Counted from the first letter of the stretch, positions 8,825 to 17,474 are shown. The stretch is DNA of 64,000 bases from Mesorhizobium sp. (GCA_019635735.1 JAHBYX010000006.1:248001-312000), one strand, 5' to 3'. Notes: generated by a model not told the origin, from the letters alone. Numbers and translations are program-made.

Positions 8825-9139
8825 ATGCATTGGACCTATCTGTTTCTCGCCGGCCTGTTCGAAATCGGCTGGGCAATCGGCCTCAAATACACAGACGGGT
8901 TCACGCGCCCGCTGCCGACAATCCTTACCGTCGCCTCGATGGTGGTCAGCCTGGGCCTCCTCGGTCTCGCGCTGAAATCGCTTCCCGTCGGAACCGCTTA
9001 TGCGGTCTGGACCGGCATCGGCACGATCGGCACCGCGATCCTCGGCATCGCGCTGTTTTCGGAGCCCGCGACCTTCGCGCGCCTCGCCTGCATCGGCCTG
9101 ATCGCCGCCGGAATTATCGGCTTGAAAACGGTCGCCTGA
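8825..9139 (+). CDS. sugE: SMR-family exporter SugE/Gdx (probable guanidinium exporter)
   Basis: 104 residues, four predicted transmembrane helices, start ATG 8825 with AAGGAG 6 bases upstream. Glu13 in [12 protein letters not shown] is the conserved membrane-embedded glutamate of small multidrug resistance proteins, and [22 protein letters not shown] is the signature helix. The SugE (Gdx) branch exports guanidinium against protons as an antiparallel dimer in the inner membrane. The guanidine-II riboswitch-like leader directly supports the guanidinium assignment over a general quaternary-amine role. Confidence 0.9.
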   Translation: MHWTYLFLAGLFEIGWAIGLKYTDGFTRPLPTILTVASMVVSLGLLGLALKSLPVGTAYAVWTGIGTIGTAILGIALFSEPATFARLACIGLIAAGIIGLKTVA

Positions 9140-9208
9140 GATTGACTCTTGGACTTTTTGGAGTCCGTCGCTTGACGCGAGTCGCCAGTCGTGGAATTTC
9201 TGCAAATC

Positions 9209-9264
9209 AGCGAAGCAACAGACTGCTTCGCTACCAGTAGGCAAAAAGCGGACCTGGGTCCGCT
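9209..9264. other. Two strong hairpins in the sugE-visN gap
   Basis: The 283-base gap 9140-9422 holds no gene that I can support. It contains AGCGAAGCA/TGCTTCGCT (9209-9232, 9 bp, 6-base loop) and AGCGGACC/GGTCCGCT (9247-9264, 8 bp, 2-base loop). On the plus strand neither is followed by a T-tract. Read on the minus strand the second stem is followed by TTTTTGCC, the form of an intrinsic terminator. Either a leftward transcript ends here or the pair merely blocks read-through into visN. A weak GGACT/AGTCC stem lies at 9151-9166. Confidence 0.5.
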
Positions 9265-9422
9265 CTGCCGCAACAGCGTGTGTTCGTGGAGTTGAGCCAC
9301 GCGCCGGTCAACCGGCGCGAACGGGAAGTCGTGCATGGCGGGGCACGGCATCCATCTGTCCTGAGGCTTCGGGAGCGTCAGGGGGGAGCAGTTCTTGATA
9401 CGCGCCGGGAACGGCCGGGGGT

Positions 9423-10184
9423 ATGACGATAGCAATTCTGGATGGCGCGATCCGTCATCCGCAAGGAGTGAATCCGGGAACGAATGCGGATTGGTCGACA
9501 CCATGTCTCGACCATCTGAACGGCCCTCTCACACGAAGCGCGCTCTCGCGCGCGATGCGCGAACTGTGCGCCAGTGTCGGGGCCGAGCAGTTCTGCTTCG
9601 CCGACCTGTCCCGCAGTCACGCCGAAGAGCCGCCGAAGGTCCTTTCGTCCAACTGGACCTTCGACGCGATCGAGATCATCGGCACTTCATCCATCGAACT
9701 CCTGCATCAGAGTCCGTTCGCGGTTCCGCTCGGCGAAAGCCCTCTCGCCTTCGAGACCGCCAGTCCGGACCGCACGCCCCGGGTCGTGGACGAGACGATC
9801 GCGCTGCGCCTGCTCGAATTCGGCCATGCCGAGATCTTCCTGCTCAAGCTCCGCTCGGGTCTGCGCCGCAGCGTCTGCATGTTCTCCGCTTCGGTGGTCG
9901 GCAGGATCCGGCGCGAAATGCTGCCGAAGGCGCATGTCGCAACCAACTACCTGATGGCGCACTACTGCCAGAACGCCGGCGACGCCACCAGCGATCCGCT
10001 CTCGGAGCGCGAGCGCGAATGCCTGTTCTGGGTGTCGGAAGGCAAGACCACCGAGGACATCGCGCTGATCCTCGGCGTGTCGGCGAACACTGTGAACAAA
10101 TACATCGTCAGCTCCATCCAGAAGCTCTCGGCCGGCAACCGGACGATGGCGGTGGCGATCGCCATGCGCTGCGGGGTCATCTGA
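9423..10184 (+). CDS. visN: LuxR-family flagellar master regulator VisN
   Basis: 253 residues from ATG 9423. The N-terminal 170 residues form a ligand-binding-like domain. The C-terminal 65 residues are a LuxR/GerE helix-turn-helix (SERERECLFWVSEGKTTEDIALILGVSANTVNKYI). Its stop overlaps the start of a second LuxR gene (TGATG), which is the arrangement of visN-visR in Sinorhizobium. There the two proteins act together, probably as a heterodimer, at the top of the motility cascade and turn on rem/ftcR. No tandem CRCAAG promoter or CtrA-type box is found upstream, as expected for a top-level regulator. Confidence 0.9.
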   Translation: MTIAILDGAIRHPQGVNPGTNADWSTPCLDHLNGPLTRSALSRAMRELCASVGAEQFCFADLSRSHAEEPPKVLSSNWTFDAIEIIGTSSIELLHQSPFAVPLGESPLAFETASPDRTPRVVDETIALRLLEFGHAEIFLLKLRSGLRRSVCMFSASVVGRIRREMLPKAHVATNYLMAHYCQNAGDATSDPLSERERECLFWVSEGKTTEDIALILGVSANTVNKYIVSSIQKLSAGNRTMAVAIAMRCGVI

Positions 10185-10939
10185 TGACCGTCGAGCCGAT
10201 CGACATCGCAAGGCATGCGATCGGCATCGACGACCCGCGTCCTCTCTCCGAGATATCTCGCCTCGCGAGGATGGCCTCGGCAGGCGTGATTCCGGAGGCC
10301 ATACGCAAGTGCCGGCGGCTGGCCCCTGCGATCGGCGCTTCCGGCTTCGCGCTGTTCTTCGCCGGTGGAAGTGTCGGGAAGGCACGGCTGCTGCCCTGTT
10401 TCGACGAGGGCTTTCCGAGCCGGTCGCCTGTCTCGGCGAGGTTGATCGCCAACGGCGCGGACAGTCTCAGCCAACATGCGATGGGTTCGTGCCTGCCCGG
10501 ATTCTGGACCAGGTCCGACTCCGCGGCTCCCGATCATTCCTTTTTCGTCCGGCTTCCGGACATCCTGGACGACAGGCGCGGCATCGCGCTGCCGGTCTCC
10601 GCGGATCCCGTCTACACCGGTGTGTTCGTCTTCACCGGTCCCGACCTGCGCTTCGCGCAGGAGACGATCTACGATCTCCACCGGGACTGTTTCGAGATGT
10701 TCCTTGCCATCGCGCAGCTCAAGTCGACCAGCGCCTCCAGTGCGTCGTCGATCTCGAAGCGTGAACTCGAATGCCTGAGACTGACGGCTGCCGGCCGCAC
10801 CAGCGAGGACATCGCGCGCATCCTCGGTCTCTCGATCCACACCGCGAACCAGTACCTGACGACGGCGGCCACAAAGCTCGATGCGGTCAACCGCACGCAC
10901 GCCGTCGCCAAGGCGATCCGGCTCGGCCTGATCGAATAG
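10184..10939 (+). CDS. visR: LuxR-family flagellar master regulator VisR
   Basis: 251 residues from ATG 10184, overlapping the visN stop by one base, so translation is coupled. The first 180 residues resemble an autoinducer/ligand-sensing domain without a family signature that I can name. The C-terminal LuxR helix-turn-helix is SKRELECLRLTAAGRTSEDIARILGLSIHTANQYLTTAATKLDAVNR. Partner of VisN in rhizobial motility control. It converges with the hypothetical gene at 10946 with only 6 bases between stops. Confidence 0.9.
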   Translation: MTVEPIDIARHAIGIDDPRPLSEISRLARMASAGVIPEAIRKCRRLAPAIGASGFALFFAGGSVGKARLLPCFDEGFPSRSPVSARLIANGADSLSQHAMGSCLPGFWTRSDSAAPDHSFFVRLPDILDDRRGIALPVSADPVYTGVFVFTGPDLRFAQETIYDLHRDCFEMFLAIAQLKSTSASSASSISKRELECLRLTAAGRTSEDIARILGLSIHTANQYLTTAATKLDAVNRTHAVAKAIRLGLIE

Positions 10940-10945
10940 CGCGTC

Positions 10946-11395
10946 TCAGGCGACGCGGTTCTCCGGATTCGCGGTCACGGTCTTGCGGATGCGCGCATAT
11001 TCGAGCGAATCCTCAAGACGGCGCGTATTGACCAACGGATCGGAATCGGGCGCATCGAACGATACGTAGTTCACCTCGATCCCCGCGTGCTCGTCGGTCA
11101 TCGTCAGCGAGAAGTAGACCGTCGCGCCCTGCGAGCGTAGCTCGAGATCGAGCACGATCCTCGGCGGCGACGACCAGGCCACATGTGCCTCCCCGCCGTG
11201 GCCGAGCCTCAGCGTGCCCGGCATGAAATACAGCTCGGCCGCCGAGTCCACGATGTCCGAGATGTTGCCGAAACGCTCCATGCGGATGAACGCGATGTAG
11301 TCGACCACGTCGACCATGCGCAGCTCGCTCACCACCTCCTGGATGGCGCTGGCGACCAGGGCTTCCCGCGACAATGTGTGAGGCTGACGGATCAT
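10946..11395 (-). CDS. Conserved hypothetical protein of the flagellar locus
   Basis: 149 residues; the start (ATG, complement at 11393-11395) overlaps the flhB stop by 4 bases (ATGA). It is thus the last gene of the motA-fliM-fliN-fliG-flhB operon. I recognise no domain. The sequence is soluble, with alternating hydrophobic strands (IVLDLELRSQGATVYFSLTMT) and an acidic C-terminal half; no signal peptide or membrane segment is seen. A small gene in the same place between visR and flhB is typical of rhizobial flagellar clusters, so a motility role is likely but unproven. Confidence 0.75.
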   Translation of the reverse strand: MIRQPHTLSREALVASAIQEVVSELRMVDVVDYIAFIRMERFGNISDIVDSAAELYFMPGTLRLGHGGEAHVAWSSPPRIVLDLELRSQGATVYFSLTMTDEHAGIEVNYVSFDAPDSDPLVNTRRLEDSLEYARIRKTVTANPENRVA

Positions 11396-12483
11396 GCTGG
11401 CCTTGGGCTGGGCGATTTCTTCGCCGCGTTTGCGTAGATGATGCGGATCAGTTCGGCCACAGCCTGGTAGAACTGCGACGGGATCACACTATCCACCGAA
11501 ACTTGACTGTACATGGAGCGGGCGAGCGCCACTTCCTCGAAGACCGGAATGTTGTGCTCCTTGGCGATCTCGCGGATCTTCAGCGCCACTAGGTCTTGGC
11601 CCTTCGCCACCACGACCGGGGCGCTGTCCCTGCTGCGGTCGTAGCGCAGGGCGATCGAGAAGTGGGTCGGATTGGCGATAACGAGCGTCGCCTGCGGGAC
11701 GTTCGCCATCATCCGGTTGCGTGCGCGGTCGCGCTGCAGCGAGCGGATGCGCGCCTTGACGATCGGGTCGCCTTCCTGCTGCTTGTGCTCGTCCTTCACC
11801 TCCTGCTTGGTCATGCGCAGGTTCGAGCGCCACTGGAACCGGGACCAGATCAGGTCGGCCGTCGCGATCAGCGCCATGATCATGGTGACGGTGACCAGCA
11901 TCTCCGAGGCAATATCGAGCATCACGGGCGCGAAGGTCGTCGGGTTCGTCGCCATTCCGTCGAGCAGTCGGGTCGGCGAGTCGCGCAGGACGAAGACGAC
12001 GAAGGCCGTGGCGAACACGACCTTGGCCACCGACTTGACGAATTCCGACAGGCCTTGCGCGCCGAACATCCGCTTCCAGCCGGCCATCGGCGAGATGCGC
12101 GAGAACTTCGGCGTGATGCGGTCGACGGCGAACTGCGGCGGCGTCTGCAGCATCGCGCCGGCCAGGCCGAACACCATCATCATCCCGAAGATGACGACCA
12201 GCGCGCGCGCGATCTCCATGAAGACCAGCTGCGACAGCCCGATCGCATCGGCATTGTTGCCGAGCAGCCAGTCGTCCGGCTTTTCCAGGAACGTGGCGAG
12301 GAACTCGCCCAGCCGGACGGCGGTGCCATAGGCGAAGAAGAACACGAAGAGCAGGATCGCGACGAAGGAGGCGAACAGCGGCGTCTCGCGTGAGAACGGC
12401 GTCTGGCCCTTGTCGAGACTGTCACGGATCTTCTTCTCCGTGGCCTCTTCTGTCTTGCTGTCCTTGTCCTCTGAATCCGCCAT
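11392..12483 (-). CDS. flhB: Flagellar type III export switch protein FlhB
   Basis: 363 residues. A charged N-terminus (EDKDSKTEEATEKKIRDSLDKGQ) is typical of FlhB. About four transmembrane helices follow, then a cytoplasmic domain with the autocleavage site NPTH in TLVIANPTHFSIALRYD. In the family, cleavage between Asn and Pro switches export from rod/hook to filament substrates. It belongs to the minus-strand motor/switch operon and is coupled to the downstream hypothetical gene. Confidence 0.95.
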   Translation of the reverse strand: MADSEDKDSKTEEATEKKIRDSLDKGQTPFSRETPLFASFVAILLFVFFFAYGTAVRLGEFLATFLEKPDDWLLGNNADAIGLSQLVFMEIARALVVIFGMMMVFGLAGAMLQTPPQFAVDRITPKFSRISPMAGWKRMFGAQGLSEFVKSVAKVVFATAFVVFVLRDSPTRLLDGMATNPTTFAPVMLDIASEMLVTVTMIMALIATADLIWSRFQWRSNLRMTKQEVKDEHKQQEGDPIVKARIRSLQRDRARNRMMANVPQATLVIANPTHFSIALRYDRSRDSAPVVVAKGQDLVALKIREIAKEHNIPVFEEVALARSMYSQVSVDSVIPSQFYQAVAELIRIIYANAAKKSPSPRPA

Positions 12484-12519
12484 GGGAAAGTTGTCCGATC
12501 AGGCCGGGCCGTTCCGGCC

Positions 12520-13539
12520 TCAGGCGGCTTCCTGTGCTTGAGGCAGCTGCAGGGAACCTTCGCCGGACAGCCGGATCGCGGTCGACGCGATCAGCTTGCG
12601 CGCCTTGTTGATGTCGGTCGCTGAAACGTTGCCCGGATCAGCCTTCAGCTCCGCCTCGATCATGCGGCGCGCGCGCGCGCCCTGCGCCGACAGGATGGCT
12701 TCGGTCAGTTCCTCCGACGCGCCGCGCAGGGCGAGCGTCACGACGTCCGCCGCGAAACCGTCGAAGAGCGTCACGCGCGCCTTCTGGTCGAGCAGGACGA
12801 TGTCCTCGAAGGCGAAGAGCTGCGCGCGGATCGCGTCGAGGTTCGACGCTCCGGCGGAGGCGAGATCCTCCAGCACGTCGTCGAGCTGCGACTTGTCCAG
12901 CTCGTTGAGGACGCTTGCGACCCGGATCTGGCTGCCGGAGGCGGATTTGCCGGAATCGTCCTCGATGAGCGCGGTGCGCAGCTGCGCTTCCATGAGCGCG
13001 ACTGCGGCCGGCGTCGCGGGGTTGAGCGCGAGCATCCGCTTCACGATCTCGCCGCGGACGGCCTTGTCGAGGACGATCATCACCTGGGCGGCGAAGGATG
13101 GCGCGAAATTGGAAAGCGCAAAGGCGGCTGCCTGCGGATGCTCGTTCATCAGGAATGCGCCCACCCGCGCCGGCTCGATCTTCTCGAGCTGCGGCCAGAC
13201 CGGCTGCTCCTCTTCGACCTCGGCCTGCGCGGGTGCATTGCCCATCAGCGCCGTCATTTCCTCGGGCGTCAGCGTTTCGCTGAAGATCGTGTCCATCGTG
13301 GCGGCGGAATCGAGCAGGCCGGCACCTTCGGCGAACTCGGCCTCGAATTCGGCGACGATCTTCTCGAGCTCGGACTGGGGGATCGTCCGCAATTCGCGTG
13401 CGCCTTCCATCAGCGCCCGCAGCTCGTCCTGCTTGAAGAACTTGAGCAGGCGGCCGGCGGCCGGCTTGCCCAGCGCCACGAGGATCGCGGCGGCCTTCTG
13501 GGTTCGCGTCAGGTTGACGATTTCCGACGAGCCGGTCAT
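12520..13539 (-). CDS. fliG: Flagellar motor switch protein FliG
   Basis: 339 residues. N-terminal FliF-binding helices (TRTQKAAAILVALG), the middle-domain motif EHPQ in FLMNEHPQAAAFALSNF, and the C-terminal armadillo-like domain with the charged torque helix (LLDQKARVTLFDGFAADVVTLALRGAS) are visible. FliG sits on the MS ring and interacts with MotA. It lies 9 bases downstream of fliN in the motA-to-flhB operon. The charged-helix residues differ from the enteric pattern, as is usual for alphaproteobacteria. Confidence 0.93.
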   Translation of the reverse strand: MTGSSEIVNLTRTQKAAAILVALGKPAAGRLLKFFKQDELRALMEGARELRTIPQSELEKIVAEFEAEFAEGAGLLDSAATMDTIFSETLTPEEMTALMGNAPAQAEVEEEQPVWPQLEKIEPARVGAFLMNEHPQAAAFALSNFAPSFAAQVMIVLDKAVRGEIVKRMLALNPATPAAVALMEAQLRTALIEDDSGKSASGSQIRVASVLNELDKSQLDDVLEDLASAGASNLDAIRAQLFAFEDIVLLDQKARVTLFDGFAADVVTLALRGASEELTEAILSAQGARARRMIEAELKADPGNVSATDINKARKLIASTAIRLSGEGSLQLPQAQEAA

Positions 13540-13548
13540 TCGGCGTCC

Positions 13549-13962
13549 CTAGGACTTCGCCGCTGCGATGATCTCGGTCAGCTTCACGCCGAACCGCGAC
13601 GGATCGCTTTCCAGCACGGTGATCTCGCCGCGTGCGATCTTCTTCCCGTTGACGACCACGTCCACCGGCTCGCCGATCCTGCGGTTCAGGCTGACGGTCG
13701 ATCCCTTCTGCAGCGCCAGCAGTTCGGACACAGGCATCTCCGCCGCGCCGAGGACGATCTGGAGTTCCACCGGGATGTTCATGATGATGTTCGCATTCGC
13801 CGGAGCCGCACCTCCCTGAGCGGCGGCGGGGGCCGAAGCACGAGCGCCCGCGGGAGCGGACGCCGGCTTGTCGTCTTCCTTGAGCACGCCGCGAAGCTCC
13901 TCGATCGCCTTGCTCAGCTCGTCCTCGCCGTCCGCCATTGTCTTGGCCGCTGCTTCGCTCAT
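13549..13962 (-). CDS. fliN: Flagellar motor switch protein FliN
   Basis: 137 residues. An Ala/Pro-rich N-terminal linker (to about residue 58) precedes a SpoA/SURF domain: NIPVELQIVLGAAEMPVSELLALQKGSTVSLNRRIGEPVDVVVNGKKIARGEITVLESD, the classic FliN core. FliN forms the bottom of the C ring with FliM. It is placed between fliM (27 bases upstream) and fliG (9 bases downstream). Confidence 0.94.
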   Translation of the reverse strand: MSEAAAKTMADGEDELSKAIEELRGVLKEDDKPASAPAGARASAPAAAQGGAAPANANIIMNIPVELQIVLGAAEMPVSELLALQKGSTVSLNRRIGEPVDVVVNGKKIARGEITVLESDPSRFGVKLTEIIAAAKS

Positions 13963-13989
13963 CGTCTCTCTCCGTCGCCTCCCCGCCGT

Positions 13990-14928
13990 TCAGTGCGGCA
14001 GGAGGTTTTTCATCAGATCCGCTTCGGGATCGAAGGGCTGCTTGACCCGCACCGTATAATGCCCGCCGAGCCTGCCGAACTCGCAGATGAACAGGGTCTT
14101 GTCCTTCGACGAGAGCCGGGTCTCTCCCGGCGCCTCGACGGGCATCTCGAGCACCTGTCCCTCGAACAGCGATGCGACTTCGCCGAGCGTCAGCGTTCCC
14201 ATCGGGATCGACGCCTGCACCGCCACCTTGGACCGCATGATCTCGCCGCCGAAATGCGCCTGCCATTCCCCCGACCCCTGCTGCTGCGTATCTTCGGCGC
14301 CGCGCGGGGAAAGCACGATGCGCTGGGGCATGGTCACGCAGAGCCGGCCCGAACCGCCCTCGTTGAAGATGCGGTAGATGAGCCGGGCCGCCGGTCCGTC
14401 GCGATGCACCTGCTTGCGCCGATCCTCGCCGGCGATGGGGCGCGAAAGCGGGAAGCGGACATTGAGCGCCCGCGTGCCCGATCCGTTGAGCGACTGCGCG
14501 ATGCACTGGAACACCATGCCGCTGATCTCGAGTTCCATCGCCGAGAGCGCGCGATCGAGCGCCACCACGGGAGCGTCGGACCCGGCGCCGAAGAAGAGCG
14601 CGGTGAACAGTGACACCGCCGCCGCGTCCATCGACATCGCCAGCGCATCGGGCGAATTCGCCGACGACGCCACGGTCAGCGGCTCGTTGTCGCTCTCGTT
14701 GAGGAAGACCTGCGAGATCCGCCCGAGCTCGACGCTCTCGAGCTCGATCTGAAGCAGGGACGGCACGAGTTCCGCGAGCGCCTTGGCCATCGGCGGCAGG
14801 GCGCGCTCGCCAAGCGCCCTGGCGGATGCCGTCACCCGGTCGGGTTCCGCGGTTTCGCCGACGAGCCGCTCGACGAGCAGGTTGCGCAGCGCGGCGGGCG
14901 ATCCTGGAGTGACGCCGAGCGAAGTCAT
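13990..14928 (-). CDS. fliM: Flagellar motor switch protein FliM
   Basis: 312 residues. A central CheC-like domain (SMDAAAVSLFTALFFGAGSDAPV, LSAMELEISGMVFQCIAQSL) and a C-terminal SpoA domain (ASIPMGTLTLGEVASLFEGQVLEM) identify FliM. The N-terminus (MTSLGVTPGSPAALRNLLVERL) lacks the usual LSQDEIDALL CheY-binding peptide, so the response-regulator docking surface must differ. It is 4 bases downstream of motA in the same operon. Confidence 0.9.
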   Translation of the reverse strand: MTSLGVTPGSPAALRNLLVERLVGETAEPDRVTASARALGERALPPMAKALAELVPSLLQIELESVELGRISQVFLNESDNEPLTVASSANSPDALAMSMDAAAVSLFTALFFGAGSDAPVVALDRALSAMELEISGMVFQCIAQSLNGSGTRALNVRFPLSRPIAGEDRRKQVHRDGPAARLIYRIFNEGGSGRLCVTMPQRIVLSPRGAEDTQQQGSGEWQAHFGGEIMRSKVAVQASIPMGTLTLGEVASLFEGQVLEMPVEAPGETRLSSKDKTLFICEFGRLGGHYTVRVKQPFDPEADLMKNLLPH

Positions 14929-14932
14929 CGGA

Positions 14933-15805
14933 TCACGCCGCCTTCTTCTCGGCGCCGCCGTTCAGCGTGCTCTGCTCGACCGCATCGATCGACGGACGGT
15001 CATGAGAGGAGATCGTCTTGCGGCCGAACTCGATGGCGACCTGCGGCAGCGAGCCGTTCATGTAGGCCAGAAGCGTCTGCTTGACGATCACATAGAGGCG
15101 CAGGTTCTTCTCGCGGACGGTCTTGATCTTGGTCGCGATCGGGCCGGCGACGCAGTAGGACATGAAGATGCCGAGGAAAGTGCCGACGAGTGCGGCGCCG
15201 ATCAGCCCGCCGAGGATCTCCGGCGACTGGTCCAACGCGCCCATCGCCTTGACCACGCCCAGCACCGCCGCGCAGATGCCGATGGCCGGGAAACCGTCGC
15301 TCATCTGGTTGAGCGCCTGGTAGGCCTTCAGCCTGTCGTGCTTGATGGTCTGGATTTCCTCGTCCATCAGCGCCTCGATCTCGTGGCTCTTGGCGTTGCC
15401 GATAATGATCAGGCGGCAGTAGTCGCAGATGAAATACAACAGGCCCTTGTTCTTGAGGATCGACGGATAGGCCTGGAACAGGGCCGACTCCTCCGGATTG
15501 TCGATGTGGGCTTCCACCTCGTTGCGCGACTTGGTGCGCAGCTCGCGCATCAGGCTGTGCAGCACGCCGAGGACCTCGAGATAGTCCTGCTCCTTCGGCA
15601 CCGCCTGCTTGAAGGCCTCGAGAACGCCCTTGCCGGTATCCTTCACGGTTTTCATCGGGTTGGCGACGAGGAACGTGCCGAAGGCTGCGCCGCAAATGAT
15701 CACGACTTCCCAAGGCTGGATGAGCACCTCGATGTGGCCGCCCATGGCCATGAAGCCACCGAGCACGCACCCGAGCGTGACGATCAATCCGATGATGATA
15801 CCCAC
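14933..15805 (-). CDS. motA: Flagellar motor stator protein MotA
   Basis: 290 residues from a GTG start (complement at 15803-15805), giving [17 protein letters not shown], which matches the usual MotA N-terminus. An earlier TTG at 15832 would start only 4 bases from the -10-like element at 15836-15841, so I reject it. Four transmembrane helices and the cytoplasmic loop with conserved charges ([19 protein letters not shown]) are seen; the C-terminal membrane segments contain [14 protein letters not shown]. With MotB it forms the ion channel of the stator. It heads the minus-strand operon motA-fliM-fliN-fliG-flhB-hyp. Confidence 0.9.
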   Translation of the reverse strand: MGIIIGLIVTLGCVLGGFMAMGGHIEVLIQPWEVVIICGAAFGTFLVANPMKTVKDTGKGVLEAFKQAVPKEQDYLEVLGVLHSLMRELRTKSRNEVEAHIDNPEESALFQAYPSILKNKGLLYFICDYCRLIIIGNAKSHEIEALMDEEIQTIKHDRLKAYQALNQMSDGFPAIGICAAVLGVVKAMGALDQSPEILGGLIGAALVGTFLGIFMSYCVAGPIATKIKTVREKNLRLYVIVKQTLLAYMNGSLPQVAIEFGRKTISSHDRPSIDAVEQSTLNGGAEKKAA

Positions 15806-15835
15806 CGCAACCTGCCTTCGCTGTTTCAGCAAGGA

Positions 15836-15866
15836 TGCGTAGCCCTTCTGCCTTGTGTGAGGCTTG
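15836..15866 (-). promoter_or_regulatory. Tandem CRCAAG flagellar promoter of the motA operon
   Basis: Read on the minus strand: a CAAG copy (complement of 15863-15866), an 11-bp step to CTCACACAAG (complement of 15852-15861), 10 bases, then TACGCA (complement of 15836-15841). This is the same layout as the other flagellar operon promoters in the window. The -10-like box ends 31 bases before the GTG start of motA. Confidence 0.65.
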
Positions 15867-15891
15867 AATGGATGTGTGGAGGCGGGCCGGC

Positions 15892-15927
15892 TTCATTCAG
15901 CTTCACGCAAGGAAGTTGCGCTATTCT
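15892..15927 (+). promoter_or_regulatory. Tandem CRCAAG flagellar promoter of the DUF1217-flgF-fliI operon
   Basis: TTCATTCAGC (15892-15901) is directly followed by TTCACGCAAG (15902-15911), a 10-bp direct repeat. Then come 10 bases and TATTCT (15922-15927). The box lies 33 bases upstream of the TTG at 15961 and inside any product starting at ATG 15868, which argues for the later start. It is back to back with the motA promoter. Confidence 0.68.
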
Positions 15928-15960
15928 TGGAAGCTGGCAAGCCACGCGAAGGATCCGCGC

Positions 15961-16737
15961 TTGATCAACACCTATGTGAGCTATCAGCTGATCGCGAAGG
16001 ACATCGGCAAGTCGCTGGACCGTGTCCAGGACCAGCCGCTCGTCGCGCGAGAGACCGAATACTATCTCGAGAACATCACCAAGGTGAAATCGGTCAAGGA
16101 GTTCGTCGCGGACGACCGGCTCTTCAAATACGCGATGAAGGCGCATGGTTTGGACAACATGGCTTATGCCAAGGCGTTCATGGTCAAGGCGCTCGAAGGC
16201 GGCATCGACGACAGCGAATCCTTCGCCAACTCGCTCACCGACAAGCGCTACAAGGAGTTCGTCGATACGTTCAACTTCGCCCGATACGGCGAAACCGCGA
16301 CGATCTTCACCAAGGCGCAGCAGGGGACGGTCGACAAGTATCTGCGCCAGACCCTCGAGCAGGACGCCGGCACCCAGAACGAGGGCGTGCGCCTTGCTCT
16401 CTATTTCGAACGCAAGGCCTCTACGATCACCAATGCCTACCAGATCCTCGCCGATCCCGCCCTCAAGGAGGTCGTTTACACCGCGCTCGCCCTGCCCGAC
16501 GCGTTCGGCAATGCCGACATCGACAAGCAGGCCAAGCTGATCGAGGACCGCATCGACTTCGCGGATTTCAAGGATCCGGACAAGCTGGGCGAGTTCATCA
16601 ACCGCTTCACGACGCTGTGGGAGATCGACAATCCCACCACGACGGCGGCCTCGCTCGTCACCACCCTCTTCACCCAGCCCGAATACGGCGTCTCGACCGA
16701 CCTCCTGCTGACCATGCAGAAGCTGAGGGTCTACTGA
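15961..16737 (+). CDS. DUF1217 flagellar-locus protein
   Basis: 258 residues from TTG 15961 (MINTYVSYQLIAKDIGKSLDRVQ), preceded by AAGGA about 7 bases upstream. An ATG at 15868 would add 31 residues ([17 protein letters not shown]...) unlike the family start and would place the promoter inside the gene. The body matches the DUF1217 family: RETEYYLENITKVKSVKEFVADDRLFKYAMKAHGL and repeated helical units such as ALADPALKEVVYTAL. The family sits in alphaproteobacterial flagellar clusters and has no known function. One base separates its stop from flgF. Confidence 0.82.
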   Translation: MINTYVSYQLIAKDIGKSLDRVQDQPLVARETEYYLENITKVKSVKEFVADDRLFKYAMKAHGLDNMAYAKAFMVKALEGGIDDSESFANSLTDKRYKEFVDTFNFARYGETATIFTKAQQGTVDKYLRQTLEQDAGTQNEGVRLALYFERKASTITNAYQILADPALKEVVYTALALPDAFGNADIDKQAKLIEDRIDFADFKDPDKLGEFINRFTTLWEIDNPTTTAASLVTTLFTQPEYGVSTDLLLTMQKLRVY

Positions 16738-16738
16738 C

Positions 16739-17461
16739 ATGCAGGATTCGCTCTACGTCGCCCTGTCGTCGCAGATCGCGCTCGAGCGGCGCCTTAACAC
16801 CATCGCCGACAACGTCGCCAACGCCGGCACGGTCGGTTTCCGCGCAACGCAGATCAAGTTCGAGGACGTGCTGAGCGGCACCGGCCCGGACGCAACCGCC
16901 TTCGTGTCCACCGGCGGCACCTATCTCTCGCAGGCCAAGGGTGGCTTCCGCGCCACCGAGAACCCCTTCGACTTCGCCGTGCGGGGCGACGCCTGGTTCG
17001 CTCTGGACACCCCGGCCGGTCAGGTCATGACCAGGGACGGCCGCTTTTCCATGCTCCAGACCGGCCAGATCGTCTCGGTCGAAGGCTATCCGGTGCTCGA
17101 CGCCGCCGGAACCGCGCTGCAGCTCGATCCGGCCGCCGGCGCGCCCGTGGTCAGCTCCGACGGCTTCATCCGCCAGAATGGCCAGCAGGTCGGCGCATTC
17201 GGCCTGTTCAGCTTCGATCCGGGGGAGAACTTCACCCGCTTCTCCAATTCCGGCGTGCTGGCTAACGGGACGCAGCAGCCGGTGGTCGACCGCGCCGACA
17301 CCGGCGTGCTGCAGGGCTTCGTCGAGGATTCCAACGTCAATCCGGTCCTTGAGATGACGCGGCTCATCATGGTCCAGCGCGCCTTCGAGAGCGCCGGGTC
17401 TGCGATGAGGCAGACCGAGCAGACGTTCGCCGATGCGGTGAAGACGCTCGGCAGCCGCTGA
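16739..17461 (+). CDS. flgF: Flagellar proximal rod protein FlgF
   Basis: 240 residues. N-terminal rod motif SSQIALERRLNTIADNVANAGTVGFRATQ and C-terminal VNPVLEMTRLIMVQRAFESAGSAM are the helices by which axial proteins pack. The middle (FDFAVRGDAWFALDTPAGQVMTRDGRFSM) is the FlgF/FlgG-type insert. The protein is exported by the flagellar type III system and forms part of the rod. Second gene of the DUF1217-flgF-fliI operon. Confidence 0.93.
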   Translation: MQDSLYVALSSQIALERRLNTIADNVANAGTVGFRATQIKFEDVLSGTGPDATAFVSTGGTYLSQAKGGFRATENPFDFAVRGDAWFALDTPAGQVMTRDGRFSMLQTGQIVSVEGYPVLDAAGTALQLDPAAGAPVVSSDGFIRQNGQQVGAFGLFSFDPGENFTRFSNSGVLANGTQQPVVDRADTGVLQGFVEDSNVNPVLEMTRLIMVQRAFESAGSAMRQTEQTFADAVKTLGSR

Positions 17462-17474
17462 GATCTGAACCGCG

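Noticed and set aside
15806..15832. Extended motA start at TTG 15832
   Set aside because: It lies 4 bases from the -10-like element of the motA promoter and adds residues not typical of MotA; GTG 15805 matches the family start.
15902..15921. Sigma-54 (-24/-12) promoter before the DUF1217 gene
   Set aside because: The sequence has GTTGCG but no GG at -24 with the right spacing, while the tandem CRCAAG/-10 layout shared with other operons explains it better.
15868..15960. Extended DUF1217 start at ATG 15868
   Set aside because: It would place the tandem-box promoter inside the coding region and add 31 residues unlike the family.
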